Made by a program: the position numbers and the translations under genes
From: Gari tellinella
Taxonomy: Eukaryota; Mollusca; Bivalvia; Cardiida; Psammobiidae
Assembly (NCBI GenBank): GCA_922989275.2
Contig: OV277856.1
Location: 54,073,358-54,137,357, forward strand
Direction: 5' to 3'
Length of the DNA: 64,000 nt
The notes under the pieces: generated by a model
Told to the model about the DNA's origin: nothing
What the model saw: the letters and a program-made list of their open reading frames with translations, nothing else
Database searches by the model: none
Shown: positions 42,430 through 52,242 of the stretch, in pieces
Numbering within the stretch: position 1 is the stretch's first letter
How the letters are laid out: each line of letters starts with the position of its first letter

Positions 42430-42980
42430 TCAACAGAGTGATTCATATATATATCCTTTCTTGGTGGGATATAACAGGATCTTAACGTGTGTTAATTTAC
42501 CTACATTCATACTCAATGACAAAATAAACTTTTATTCAAGCATGCATATATTCTTACAAGTAATTTACATGTATAACATTTAAATAGAATATGTATCTTG
42601 CATGAAGGTTTAGAGCTAATTGATTCATATTCAAAGCCACTCGAAAATAAATTCCTAAAATCCTGATATGTAGGAATTTTCTAAGGTTTACCCTCAAAAT
42701 ATATTTGTTTTTAAATAATATTTCATTTTTTTTATCTGGTGATGATATTTGTTATTTTTATTTCATGGAACAGTTTGTGTAACTTATTGAGTTTTTATAT
42801 TCATTTATATTCATATTAAAGCCATAATATATAATTTTAAAACATTCCTGTTTATTTTGTGTTTTTTTTAGCACTTTCAACATAAAAACACGTTCTTTTA
42901 AAACAAATATTTATCTTTACTTAAGAACTTACTTTATTAAAACTATGTGTGCAACTATTATTTCAAACTTGAGCATTTAT
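42430..42980. other. AT-rich stretch without a recognised feature
   Basis: Long T- and A-rich segments, no open frame or repeat family recognised. Confidence 0.4.
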
Positions 42981-42984
42981 TTTC

Positions 42985-43345
42985 ATAATTAAGGACACAG
43001 TATCGAAATTCCAAAAATGTGTTGTTTTTTTTAACTTATTTTTTTTTTTACAATTTTTACCCTACACAACACAGTTATTTAATGTTTTCCTAAGTTGGTG
43101 TGGTACTAGCCTGGCTTGTACTGGAATATGTGCCTAATTTGAAAGTTCGGAGCATGTTTGTTCAAAACCATGGTCGCAGTGGCGAAATTCCAAAAAATCG
43201 CATTTTCGTTATTGTTTTAGTCATTTTACCCCCAAAATCATACTTGCATCATGTGGCTTCTTTTTTCTGTTATTCGGTTCATGTAATAGCATATGAAAAC
43301 ACAAAAATCATTTCTGTGCAAATTAGTTTCCCGAAGAAAAAAGGA
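42985..43345 (-). repeat. Reverse copy of the 330-bp satellite-like repeat
   Basis: On the minus strand: TTGGGGGTAAAATGACTAAA, AATTTCGCCACTGCGACCAT, then CATATTCCAGTACAAGCC and GGCTAGTACC. These are the same successive blocks as in 14640-16090. Confidence 0.65.
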
Positions 43346-43415
43346 TAAATAAAGCATGTTGAAAGTCAGACAGAAAGTGCATAGAGGTGCATTCTGCTTT
43401 ACATTCACCCTGCAT

Positions 43416-43659
43416 TAACCCTTTCCTCCCTGAAACTTCAAATGGACAATCTAGTTTTCATTTTAGTCCATTTTTTACTTTTTAGGGTTGATTTTTACAA
43501 AATATGTCAAAATGACAAACAGTGTAGACCCTGATCAGAGGGCTCCTTAAGGAGCCCTCTGATCAAAGTCTACACTGTTTGCATAGGACAAGTGTAATCA
43601 TCACAGGTACACTGTTTGCAAATGACGCTTATATGCGTGACTAGGGTTCAAAGAGTTAA
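43416..43659. mobile_element. Foldback element family F, reference copy F1
   Basis: TTAACCCTTTCCTCCCTGAA at the left and GGGTTCAAAGAGTTAA at the right. The central perfect hairpin is CAAACAGTGTAGACCCTGAT, CAGAGGGCTCCTTAAGGAGC and complement. One side has ACTAGGGTTC and AATGACGCTTATATGCG; the other AAATGGACAATCTAGTTTTC. Confidence 0.85.
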
Positions 43660-43759
43660 GCTACATGTACCATCAGCTGTGCTAAAGAAAACCGTATTAT
43701 ACATGTTTATGATCTTCGCAGGAAGATTACATTAAATGTGTTAAAAGTTTCCTCTCTTG

Positions 43760-43778
43760 GGGGGGGGGGGGGGGGGGG
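43760..43778 (+). repeat. Poly-G tract
   Basis: About 18 consecutive G between TCTCTTG and TAATATC. Confidence 0.95.
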
Positions 43779-43800
43779 TAATATCACTCAATATTGACTC

Positions 43801-44009
43801 TAGTGGAACCTCTCTATTATGACCCCGTAAAAGAAGGTTTCTTGTCTGTAAAAATGACAGGTGACAGCTTAAAGCAATGTGAAAGTGAAAAAGAAAGCTC
43901 CTTTAGGAGATATTTCTGTTTCACTTTCACATTGCTTTAAGCAGTCACCTGTCTCAAATGACTAATATTTTGCACAGCTTAGTGGTCGTAATAGAGAGGT
44001 TCTACTGTA
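43801..44009. mobile_element. Family C foldback, copy C8
   Basis: TAGTGGAACCTCTCTATTAT at the left; GGTCGTAATAGAGAGGTTCT with ACTGTA at the right. The core AAAAAGAAAGCTCCTTTAGG is nearly complementary to GAGATATTTCTGTTTCACTT. Confidence 0.85.
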
Positions 44010-44139
44010 TGTAAAGCAAATTGAAAATGGAACGGAACTTTCCTTTAGAAGCTATCGAACTTACTTGCACCCTTTAAACTGCCACATGAATATAATCGGC
44101 CTTTTCCAGTTGTAGGAATAGAAAGGTTTTTACTGTATT
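44010..44139. mobile_element. Degraded family C element, copy C9, adjacent to C8
   Basis: TGGAACGGAACTTTCCTTTA with GAAGCTATCGAACTTACTTG, and a right terminus GAAAGGTTTTTACTGTA. It ends where the LINE begins. Confidence 0.5.
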
Positions 44140-44291
44140 TTGTGAGTAAGGCTTTTTGGTGATATGAGGGGTCGGATCGAGCAAGAAAATAACCGATTCA
44201 TAATAATTCTAAGAAAGTTTTTACTGGAGAAACTCAAAAAAAGGCAAGGCTACAACTTCTTTGTTACTTTCGAGTGTTGATATCTAACAGA

Positions 44292-45089
44292 ATGGCGCCT
44301 GCTAACAAAGGCGAAAAGAAAAAGCCTCAACAAAACAAGGGAGGTAACTCCACCGTGACCAATTCCGTACACGAGGCAAACTTTGTTGATGGAATACTTG
44401 ATAATGTGGAATCCCCAAAGTTGAAAGCACTAGCTGAACACTTATCAACCATACTTCTACCTGAAATCACAAGTGCAATCAATACAGCGATTGAAGAAAA
44501 GTCAGTCTCGAAGGAATCATTTGAAAAGTCAAAGTCAAATATCCTAACAAACAAATACGAAACGGACAAATTAGAACAATACACTAGGAGAGAGAATATA
44601 AGAATATTCAATTATAAGGGTGTTTCTGATAGACCACTGGCTGAATCAGTCATTATGCTGCTTAACGATCTCATGGAGGCTGGGGGTGATACGGATCTCT
44701 TCAAGACTGAAGACATCAGTGTCTGTCACCGTATCGGAAAATCACAGGCACCCGGTTCACCTGATACAAGGCCCATCATTGTGCGTTTTGTGTCGCGACA
44801 GAGTATTCACCGTACATTCAAGAACAAGAAGCATTTAAAATCAATTGTCAAGTACAAGGGAAACGCTGACACTAAGCCAGTGTTTATCACAGAGGACTTA
44901 ACTCAACTCCGCGTACGTCTGCGAGATCTTTTGAAGAGGCAACCAGGGGTCACCGATGTCTATACAAGGGAAGGGATAATCCATGGAACGAAGAATGGTA
45001 AAAAGTTTACCGTGTCAAGCCCGGATGATCTGTTCCAGATTGGGGTGGACGTTGACTTAAAAGAGCTAAAGTTAGAGAGATATGAATAG
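44292..45089 (+). CDS. LINE ORF1 RNA-binding protein, 265 residues
   Basis: The start ATG at 44292 follows ATCTAACAGA and gives MAPANKGEKKKPQQNKGG, a basic N-terminus. A helical/coiled-coil part covers roughly residues 35-105 (KLKALAEHLSTIL through YETDKLEQYTRREN). An RRM-like domain follows (NIRIFNYKG, then RPIIVRFVSRQ), with CHRIGKSQ between, then a C-terminal domain (VFITEDLTQLRVRLRDLLKR, VYTREGIIHGTKNGK). This is the arrangement of L1-type ORF1 proteins, which coat the element RNA as trimers and act as chaperones in the retrotransposition particle. It ends RYE-TAG; see ORF2 for the unusual junction. Confidence 0.85.
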   Translation: MAPANKGEKKKPQQNKGGNSTVTNSVHEANFVDGILDNVESPKLKALAEHLSTILLPEITSAINTAIEEKSVSKESFEKSKSNILTNKYETDKLEQYTRRENIRIFNYKGVSDRPLAESVIMLLNDLMEAGGDTDLFKTEDISVCHRIGKSQAPGSPDTRPIIVRFVSRQSIHRTFKNKKHLKSIVKYKGNADTKPVFITEDLTQLRVRLRDLLKRQPGVTDVYTREGIIHGTKNGKKFTVSSPDDLFQIGVDVDLKELKLERYE

Positions 45090-45095
45090 GACATA

Positions 45096-48000
45096 TTGGA
45101 ATGTGCTATTAACTCCTCATCAGAGAGCTTAAAGCCTCATGACCACAGTTACTGTTTAAAACCATTTTCTGATGTTACTATTTCTACTTTAAAAATTGTT
45201 TCACTTAATGTTTGTGGTTTGGACAACAAACTAAGACTGCCTGATTTTGACTTATTTGTAAATAATTATGATATTGTTGGTCTAGTCGAAACTAAATGTG
45301 ATGATTATGACTCTATAAATGTTGATGGATACAAATTCTTTGGTTTTAATAGGAAAAAATTTAGACGCAAATCTGGAGGTGTATGTGTACTCGTTAAAAA
45401 TAGCTTGGCTAAACAACTAAAAATTTTGAATGAAGAAGATGAAAATTGCTTGTGGTTCTCCTTTGAAAAGACTTGTTGGGATAATACTATTTTCTGTGTC
45501 ATATATGTCCCCCCTGAGGGATCAAACTACAGTAATATAGATATATATGATAGAATTGAAGCTAATATCCTAAATTTTGATACCAAGAATTCACATATCT
45601 GTTTGTTTGGTGATTTTAATGCCCGATGCGGATCTTTACCTGATTTTCTACAAATAGATCCAAATATCGCCACTGATAATTTTGATTTTGATACAAATTT
45701 TGATATGAACAGCCAAAATCTGGAGATTCTTGGAATCCCACTTATTAGGGCCTCGTGTGACATGTTGTGTAATAATTATGGCTACAGCTTATTAGATATG
45801 TGTAAATCTTTTGACATTCATATAGCCAATGGTAGATGCGGTAGTGATAACGATATTGGTAATTCTACCACTATACGGAGTAGTATTGTTGATTATGTGT
45901 TATTATCCTCAGAATTATTGAGTCATGTTAATACCTTTGATGTCTGTGATTTTGACCCTTTATTGTCAGATATTCATAGAGCAATATCTTTTTCCATAAG
46001 AAATCCATGTTCAATTGAAAATTTTATCCAGAATGATACAGCTCCGGATACTGATAATAATTCTGATACAGATCCCAGTTTTGTAGAGAAACCTACTTGG
46101 AATAATGCCGCAAAAGATAAATTTTTGAATTCCATTGATCAAGAGGCACTTCAAAATATTGTTGAAGAACTGAATTACTTATCAACTCACTGGCATGAAG
46201 ATATTTCGGATAAAATTAACAACATCACCTCAACCATCTCAGATATTCTGGTAAATGCTGCTAAAGATGCTGACATGGTTAAGAAAACTCAACCAGTGCA
46301 AAAGAATAAAGTACAAACTAGTAACAAGAAAGGGTCTGCTAAACCATGGTTTGATAATGAGTGTTATTCTAAAAGATCAGAGTATTTTAAAGCTAAACAG
46401 AAATATAGACAATGCAATTCAGAAGAGAACTTCGATCTTTTAAAGGATAAAAGTAAAACTTATAAAAAAGAAATAAATAAAAAATTCCATAGATTCCATA
46501 AGGATTTAAATACAAAATTTAGAAAACTGAGAAGTTCAAACTCTAAAGATTACTGGTCACTTTTGAATAAGTACTCGAATGATAAACATAAGATTATGTC
46601 GGAAATAACAACCGAAGTATTCTTTGACCACTTTAGTAAGTTGAACGAGAAATCAAACCATGACGACCCAGAATTTGATATGAATATTGTGTCTGAATAC
46701 AACTTTGAGTTAAACGCACCTATTTCAGAAATGGAAGTTCTGACTGCAATTAGAAATCTACATAATAATAAAGCTTCCTCAAAGTTTGACAATATACTAA
46801 ATGAATATTTGAAAAATTCTAAGGATGTTATGCTACCGGTACTGACAAAGTTGTTTAACATTATTTTAGATTCTAGTTGTATGCCAGATATATGGTGCAG
46901 AGGTATTATACGTCCTATTTACAAAAGGAAAGGAGAAATCAGTGACCCTGATAATTACAGGGTCATTACTATTTTAAGTTGTCTTGGTAAACTTTTCACA
47001 AGTATATTGAACGACAGACTGAATAAATTTCTAGAAGATTCTGGAATCCTATGTGAAGAGCAAGCTGGCTTTAGAAAGAAGTATGGTACAACAGACCACA
47101 TATTCACTCTTAAACTATTGATAGATCTATATAATTATTCAGGTAAAAAATTGTATTGTGCATTTGTTGACTATAAAAAGGCATTTGATTCTATTAATAG
47201 AGTATTATTATGGAAAAAGCTTCTGCAAAATGATATAAATGGCAAAGTTTTTAAAATCATTTTTAATATCTATGACAAAGCCAAATCTTGTGTTCAAAGC
47301 AAAGATGGTATGTCAGATTTCTTCCCTAGCTCTTCAGGTGTTAGGCAAGGTGAGAATTTATCGCCTATATTATTTTCAATATTCTTAAATGATCTTGTAG
47401 CTCATATGTCACAATTTTACAGTGGGTTAGAAATCTTATCACAGTCCTTTAGTGCATTTTTAAGTGATGACACTGTAGAGGTTTACCTCAAACTTTTTCT
47501 ACTGCTGTATGCAGATGATACCATTCTTTTTGCCGAATCTAGCAATGATCTACAGTCTGCGTTAGATGCAATGAATGAATACTGTGAAAGGTGGAAATTA
47601 CAAGTTAATACAGCTAAAACTAAAATTGTGGTGTTTTCCAATGCCAAAAGCAAGAATAAAGAAGAATTTTACCTTAACAATAATAAGTTAGAGGTTGTTG
47701 ATGATTTTAGCTACCTTGGAATTAAGTTCAACTTTAATGGCAAATTTGACAAAGCTAAGAAACATCTCTGTGATCAAGCTAGAAAAGCTATGTTTTCCAT
47801 TCTTAAAAAAGCGAGATCACTTTGTCTTGATATAGATATGCAACTGCATTTGTTCGAATCCATGGTTTCACCAATATTATTGTATGGCTCAGAGGTGTGG
47901 GGTATAGAACAAAATGATGTTGTCCTCAAGTTTCAATTAGATTTTATTAAAAGGATACTTTCTCTTAAAAAGTCTACTACAAGTTTTATGGTGTTTGGGG

Positions 48001-48683
48001 AATTAGGATTACTCCCCTTGGACATAACTATTCAGTATAGAGTGTTGAATTACTGGTGTAGGCTAATTAACAGTAAGCATGATAAAATTTCATACATGAT
48101 ATATAAACTATTATATGAGTTACATAATCATGATGTATATCACTCACCATGGGTTACATACGTTAAGAAATCCTTAGAACAATTAGGGTTTGCAAATTAC
48201 TGGCAGTCTCAGTCTGTTGAATCAACCTCGTTATTTTGTACTGTAATTAAACAAAGAATTAAGGATCAGTATATTCAATTCTGGAGTGAGAACTTGTTTT
48301 CCCTTAGCAAGTGCTCAACCTACAGAATTTTTAAATCTTCATTTAAATGCGAAAACTACTTCAAGTTGCTTCCTAAAAAATATGCTATAGCTCTCTGTCA
48401 TTTTCGGTGTAGTAACCACAAGCTGCCAATTGAAAAGGGTCGTTTCTTTAACATTGATCGCCACATGAGAAAATGTCACGTTTGTAATTCTGATGCTTTG
48501 GGCGACGAATTTCATTACATTTTTGAATGTAGCAAATTCAGAAATGAAAGAAGACGTTACTTACCAAGGATATTCTTGAGACCAAACACTTTTAATTTAG
48601 AGCAGATTTTTCAAAATGATTGCAGAGGCGACCTTTTAAAACTGGCAATTTTTGTAAGTAAGATTATGGATGAAGTTAAATAA
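45096..48683 (+). CDS. LINE ORF2: endonuclease and reverse transcriptase, about 1,195 residues
   Basis: Open from just after the ORF1 stop and in the same frame. The first 300 residues are an APE-type endonuclease: SLNVCGLDNKL, GLVETKCDD, IYVPPEGSN, GDFNAR (172-177), SIVDYVLLSSELL and SDIH (291-294). The reverse transcriptase lies at about 600-880: GIIRPIYKRKGEISDPDNYR, CAFVDYKKAFDSINR (first Asp), SSSGVRQGENLSPILFSIF and YADD (805-808). The C-terminus carries CHVCNSDALGDEFHYIFEC (from residue 1127), a CCHC-like knuckle. Key catalytic residues are all present. No in-frame ATG occurs before the endonuclease, so translation must start at a non-AUG codon or follow ORF1. Product: target-primed reverse transcription. 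Confidence 0.9.
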   Translation: MECAINSSSESLKPHDHSYCLKPFSDVTISTLKIVSLNVCGLDNKLRLPDFDLFVNNYDIVGLVETKCDDYDSINVDGYKFFGFNRKKFRRKSGGVCVLVKNSLAKQLKILNEEDENCLWFSFEKTCWDNTIFCVIYVPPEGSNYSNIDIYDRIEANILNFDTKNSHICLFGDFNARCGSLPDFLQIDPNIATDNFDFDTNFDMNSQNLEILGIPLIRASCDMLCNNYGYSLLDMCKSFDIHIANGRCGSDNDIGNSTTIRSSIVDYVLLSSELLSHVNTFDVCDFDPLLSDIHRAISFSIRNPCSIENFIQNDTAPDTDNNSDTDPSFVEKPTWNNAAKDKFLNSIDQEALQNIVEELNYLSTHWHEDISDKINNITSTISDILVNAAKDADMVKKTQPVQKNKVQTSNKKGSAKPWFDNECYSKRSEYFKAKQKYRQCNSEENFDLLKDKSKTYKKEINKKFHRFHKDLNTKFRKLRSSNSKDYWSLLNKYSNDKHKIMSEITTEVFFDHFSKLNEKSNHDDPEFDMNIVSEYNFELNAPISEMEVLTAIRNLHNNKASSKFDNILNEYLKNSKDVMLPVLTKLFNIILDSSCMPDIWCRGIIRPIYKRKGEISDPDNYRVITILSCLGKLFTSILNDRLNKFLEDSGILCEEQAGFRKKYGTTDHIFTLKLLIDLYNYSGKKLYCAFVDYKKAFDSINRVLLWKKLLQNDINGKVFKIIFNIYDKAKSCVQSKDGMSDFFPSSSGVRQGENLSPILFSIFLNDLVAHMSQFYSGLEILSQSFSAFLSDDTVEVYLKLFLLLYADDTILFAESSNDLQSALDAMNEYCERWKLQVNTAKTKIVVFSNAKSKNKEEFYLNNNKLEVVDDFSYLGIKFNFNGKFDKAKKHLCDQARKAMFSILKKARSLCLDIDMQLHLFESMVSPILLYGSEVWGIEQNDVVLKFQLDFIKRILSLKKSTTSFMVFGELGLLPLDITIQYRVLNYWCRLINSKHDKISYMIYKLLYELHNHDVYHSPWVTYVKKSLEQLGFANYWQSQSVESTSLFCTVIKQRIKDQYIQFWSENLFSLSKCSTYRIFKSSFKCENYFKLLPKKYAIALCHFRCSNHKLPIEKGRFFNIDRHMRKCHVCNSDALGDEFHYIFECSKFRNERRRYLPRIFLRPNTFNLEQIFQNDCRGDLLKLAIFVSKIMDEVK

Positions 48684-48969
48684 TTTAGTTGCCTTTCTCT
48701 ACTTCTTATTAACCCTTTGAGCAAAGAATTATATTTACACTCAGTGTAGACCCGGAGGTGGGATATTTTTTAATAGGATCTTTCAAGTCGGGGTTTGCAT
48801 TATTTACCAAATACGCATAATAAATAACTTTGCTTTTAGGGTTGATATTTAATATCATGTTTGTCTAGTAATTCATTTATGCTCATTCCATTCTAGTCAA
48901 TCGTGTTTGATGTATGCTGTTTTCTTGTTATTGATGTTAACGCTGATGCCCATATTGGGCCTAGTTGTA

Positions 48970-48996
48970 AATAAAAACTGAAACTGAAACTGTAAC
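48970..48996 (+). terminator. 3' end of the LINE: AATAAA and repeat tail
   Basis: AATAAAAACTGAAACTGAAA followed by CTG. The tail is a six-base repeat rather than poly-A. Confidence 0.6.
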
Positions 48997-49044
48997 AGTC
49001 TTCATTGTTGTAGGCGACAACACGTATGTTGCACGAGTACTGGC

Positions 49045-49258
49045 TTAACCCTTTCCTCTCAATGACGTCATAAACGCATTTGTAAAACACTTGTGTCCTG
49101 ATCAGGACCCAAGCTGTTTCACACTCTTATCGATATGTATTAAGTCATACAACCTTCAATCTAACTTTGAAACGTGTCTTGCAGACAACAACAATGCTGA
49201 ACCAAACGGCAATAACGCGGTGAACGGGTTAAAAATCCAACGGATAATTTGATCATGA
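49045..49258. mobile_element. Family B foldback, copy B6 (hairpin shortened)
   Basis: TTAACCCTTTCCTCTCAATG at the left; TAATTTGATCATGAA at the right. The hairpin is cut down to GTGTCCTGATCAGGACCC. Confidence 0.75.
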
Positions 49259-49334
49259 ATTTGCTCAATACAAGCTATGAAATGCAGAAGTTTCCTTTTA
49301 AATATCATACCTATTATCCCTTTTTAAGCAACAT

Positions 49335-49775
49335 AGAGTAAAACATGTCCATTGCGACCGCTAACAAGAATAATTTAATGTAATAAAGCCGGTTGGAAGC
49401 TTAATGAAAGGTCAAAATAAAACACATCTGTAATAGCGAACTTTTTCCATCTTGCTTTAACCATCAGCTTTCACTCTCAATGACACTGAAAAGCGCGTTT
49501 TCAAACAATTTGGATCCTGATCAGATGCCGCGTGACGCGGCGTCTGATCAGATTCCAACCTGTTTGACACTCGTTTGGGAATTTCTTTGGTCAAACTGCC
49601 TTTTTTTAACTTTGAAATGACATGGTAGACACCAAAATTGAAGCAGACGACAATGAAACGGTGAAAAGGTAAACATCTCACGAACGATTTGGAAGTGAAA
49701 GGGTTAACCAGCCAAATGCCTAGGCCCTCAACTAATATATGTATTTTAGTTGTAATAGCGAGGTTTCAATACTTA
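49335..49775. mobile_element. Family C foldback, copy C11, split by B7
   Basis: The left half has CATTGCGACCGCTAACAAG and AGCTTAATGAAAGGTCAAAA; the right half, after 49706, has CCAGCCAAATGCCTAG and GTTGTAATAGCGAGGTTTC. The B7 insertion uses the TTAA in the family C core (CTTGCTTTAA). Confidence 0.6.
49456..49706. mobile_element. Family B foldback, copy B7, nested in C11
   Basis: TTAACCATCAGCTTTCACTC at the left and AAGTGAAAGGGTTAA at the right. The hairpin is CAATTTGGATCCTGATCAGA with GCCGCGTGACGCGGC. Confidence 0.8.
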
Positions 49776-49869
49776 TTGCTACTTTGCCACTTGAATCGAC
49801 GTATTTTTAGTATTTTTATCGTCCGCCATGACACTTGCAATAAAATTACGTGAGGTTGGACCGGTCGGA

Positions 49870-50226
49870 AGTTTTCGACCAACAGTTACGATATCGTAAC
49901 TCTAATTATCGTACGATAATGTTAGTAAGACGGTCATAAGAAGTTGCGATTGTCGTACGACAAAAGTTACGATAATATTTTTCGTACGATGTTTAGTAAG
50001 ACGAGCCCCAGGCCTATTTCATAAAACTTCGTACGACAAAACGGTCGTAAGTCAAAACTTTAAAATACATTTAATTTCTGATTTCTCTATCTAATCGTGT
50101 CTTTTCAAGACGATTCCAAAAAGATGTCACCAGACAGGATTAGATGGAGAATTTAAAAATAATTGAGACTTTTATAATTTGACTTACGACAATATTTGTC
50201 GTACGAAGTTTTATGAAACGGGTCCC
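49870..50226. mobile_element. Family G foldback, copy G3, with adjacent TCGTACGA palindromes
   Basis: The core element is 50006-50226: CATAAAACTTCGTACGACAA at the left, complement at the right with ATGAAACGGGTCCC. Upstream, ATCGTACGATAATG, TTGTCGTACGACAA and TTTCGTACGATG repeat the same palindrome within 140 bases, ending TTTAGTAAGACGAGCCCC, like a second, rearranged G end. Confidence 0.65.
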
Positions 50227-50399
50227 TGTTATTGAGGTGCAAATTATACGAAGACTGACTCAGCTCCCCCTCGGCAAACATCTCCTGTTTAAACATTTAG
50301 GTACCTTAAACATTTAGGATCAAGATGAGATACACGCTAAGCCATCTCGCATTCCCCTATATCGTATTGATTATGCTACTCAAAAATGTTGAATCGATG

Positions 50400-50830
50400 C
50401 ATGATCAAATTTATCGTGAGTTTTACCCCTTCGCCGTCTTAGTCTACTTCAATATTGTTGTACAGTGGAGAATCTGTTATTCTTTCCCGTTTAAACGCAA
50501 ACGTACGCAAACGCAAAGCACTAAAACGTAGAAAAGAACAACTTTTGGACAATTCTGATAATTCTTGTTTATATTGGTGGCAAACAGTTTGGAGCCTGAT
50601 CAGACGCCGGGTTACCCGGCGTCTGATCTGGCTCCAAACTGTTTGTACTACAAATAATAGTTTTAGCGTAAACGCGTTTATTGGGAAAGAATAACAGATT
50701 CTCCACTGTATACAACACCGTTTCAAAGTTAAATTTTAGACAGTATGACTGAAGAAAGTTCAATACAGTATGAATCCTGATCGGACACCACGTTACGTTT
50801 AAGTTACGTTTATTGATAGTGAAATGGTTA
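50400..50830. mobile_element. Family B foldback, copy B13, split by A9
   Basis: The left part has GATCAAATTTATCGTGAGTT and TACCCCTTCGCCGTC up to AATATTGTTG; the right part continues ACACCGTTTCAAAGTTAAAT, then CCTGATCGGACACCACGTTA. Together they match B8 and B2 without the insertion. Confidence 0.7.
50461..50710 (+). mobile_element. Foldback element family A, copy A9, nested in B13
   Basis: Complete, TA borders. The hairpin and both arms are near consensus, so it is a recent insertion. Confidence 0.92.
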
Positions 50831-50914
50831 TGGGTCTATGATATACTCTGACATGTTTCATTGGTTGTCGACGAAATGTTAAATAAAGGCTTTACGGTAG
50901 TCGGTACATGCAAA

Positions 50915-51168
50915 TACAGTGGATAATCTGTTATTCTTTCCCGTTTAAACGCAAACGTACGCAAACGCAAAGCACTAAAACGTAGAAAAGAACAACTTTT
51001 GAACAATTCTGATAATTCTTGTTTATCTTGGTGGCAAACAGTTTGGAGCCTGATCAGACGCCGGGTTACCCGGCGTCTGATCTGGCTCCAAACTGTTTGC
51101 ACTGCAAATAATAGTTTTAGCGTAAATTTATGCGTTTATTGGGAAAGAATAACAGATTCTCCACCGTA
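50915..51168 (+). mobile_element. Foldback element family A, copy A10
   Basis: TACAGTGGATAATC at the left, CTCCACCGTA at the right. An extra ATTTAT interrupts the GCGTAAACGCG motif of the right arm. Confidence 0.88.
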
Positions 51169-51235
51169 AAGCGTACTTATATTTTCTTCATTTCATTTAG
51201 CCAAATATAAATAATTTAGTGTCTAATCTTTTACT

Positions 51236-51552
51236 CTAAGTAAAAGGACAAAAATAACGACAACTACTAGAATAGGAGTGGTCCAAAACGGTCAATAGTT
51301 TTATTAAATTTGCATCTTCATGAATACTCAATATTCTCTCATACATGTAGGTTCCAGTAAGAAAAACACCATTAAATCCAATGGTACTGTATTGTGTCTC
51401 TGCACTTATTACATAAACTGTATAAACTGCCACAACAACTAAAATCACTAGTTGACAGTAGTAGTGTCCCTGGAACCGTCCGTACACTACAGAAACAACT
51501 CCAAACATGATCCATACTGGCTAGCTAATCAACGACAGAAAATCATTCAGAT
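51236..51552 (-). CDS. Candidate exon of an unknown small membrane protein
   Basis: On the minus strand, ATATTTATATTTTAG ends at 51553 and could be an acceptor. The ATG at 51508 opens 90 codons: MFGVVSVVYGRFQGHYYCQL, a hydrophobic stretch (VILVVVAVYTVYVISA) likely to span a membrane, then TQYSTIGFNGVFLTGTYMYE and ILSIHEDANLIKLL. I recognise no family. It is not within a known foldback element, although A10 lies 70 bases beyond its end. It may equally be a chance frame. Confidence 0.3.
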
Positions 51553-51559
51553 CTAAAAT

Positions 51560-52230
51560 ATAAATATAGGTTTAACATATGCCAAAAAGCCTTATCCTTC
51601 TTGTGGAAACATTTCTCAGAAACATACGTGAAGTTTTGTCAATATTAACATATTGATTTCTGAGCAGTACTTCCTCAAGAATGTACTGGAACAATAACTA
51701 GCCCTCTTGCAGCCTCTAGATCTATGTTTATTTTTGGAATAATGCCCAGTCAAATGATAAACGGAAAAATGAAATTCCTATTAAACAATGCCAACGATGT
51801 TGTTGCTTGTAAATGCAGATTTCAAAATAAAGCCTCAGTGTAAATTTACGAAGAGTTACAAATGTAAACGAAAGCCAGTTTGACGTAATTCAATACTGAT
51901 CTTGCTGTCGATACCTCTCAAATTTACCTAGAGGGAGGCCGTTTGAACGTCGAATGACAAGAGACACGTTAGTCTGGTTCCCTGCCTAATATAACTTCGG
52001 TCATTAGGTCAGGCACATGCAAAAAATGGCGGCGCCCATGGAGAAGACCAGGTGGGTTAAAACAAGAAGGAACAACTTAAAGTTTTGATGGCAGGCGCTT
52101 AATATCTTAAGATATGATTCATACCATTAAGATAGGATTAAATATGACAATGATTAGTAGTGACGTTGTGTATTTTGTGTTTTAAATCTTAAAGTCACAT
52201 ATTTGCGCGACCGTGCTTGCAGACAGGAGC
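51560..52230. other. Stretch without a supported gene
   Basis: No element family or coding motif recognised. Confidence 0.4.
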
Positions 52231-52242
52231 ATATTGTTTATG

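Larger units (their letters stand above)
44145..48996 (+). mobile_element. Full-length LINE with open ORF1 and ORF2 (L1/Tx1-like layout)
   Basis: A 5' leader of about 150 bases, ORF1 (44292-45089), ORF2 (about 45096-48683), a 310-base 3' UTR with AATAAA at 48970-48975, and a tail of AAACTGAAACTGAAACTG. Both frames are uninterrupted over 4.4 kb, unlike all other transposon genes here, so this copy is young. Placement is by ORF1 type (coiled coil plus L1-type RRM) and ORF2 order (APE endonuclease, RT, terminal CCHC-like knuckle); the exact clade is uncertain. Confidence 0.88.

Noticed and set aside
46255..46861. Short frames inside the LINE ORF2 region on both strands
   Set aside because: Fully covered by the 1,195-codon ORF2.
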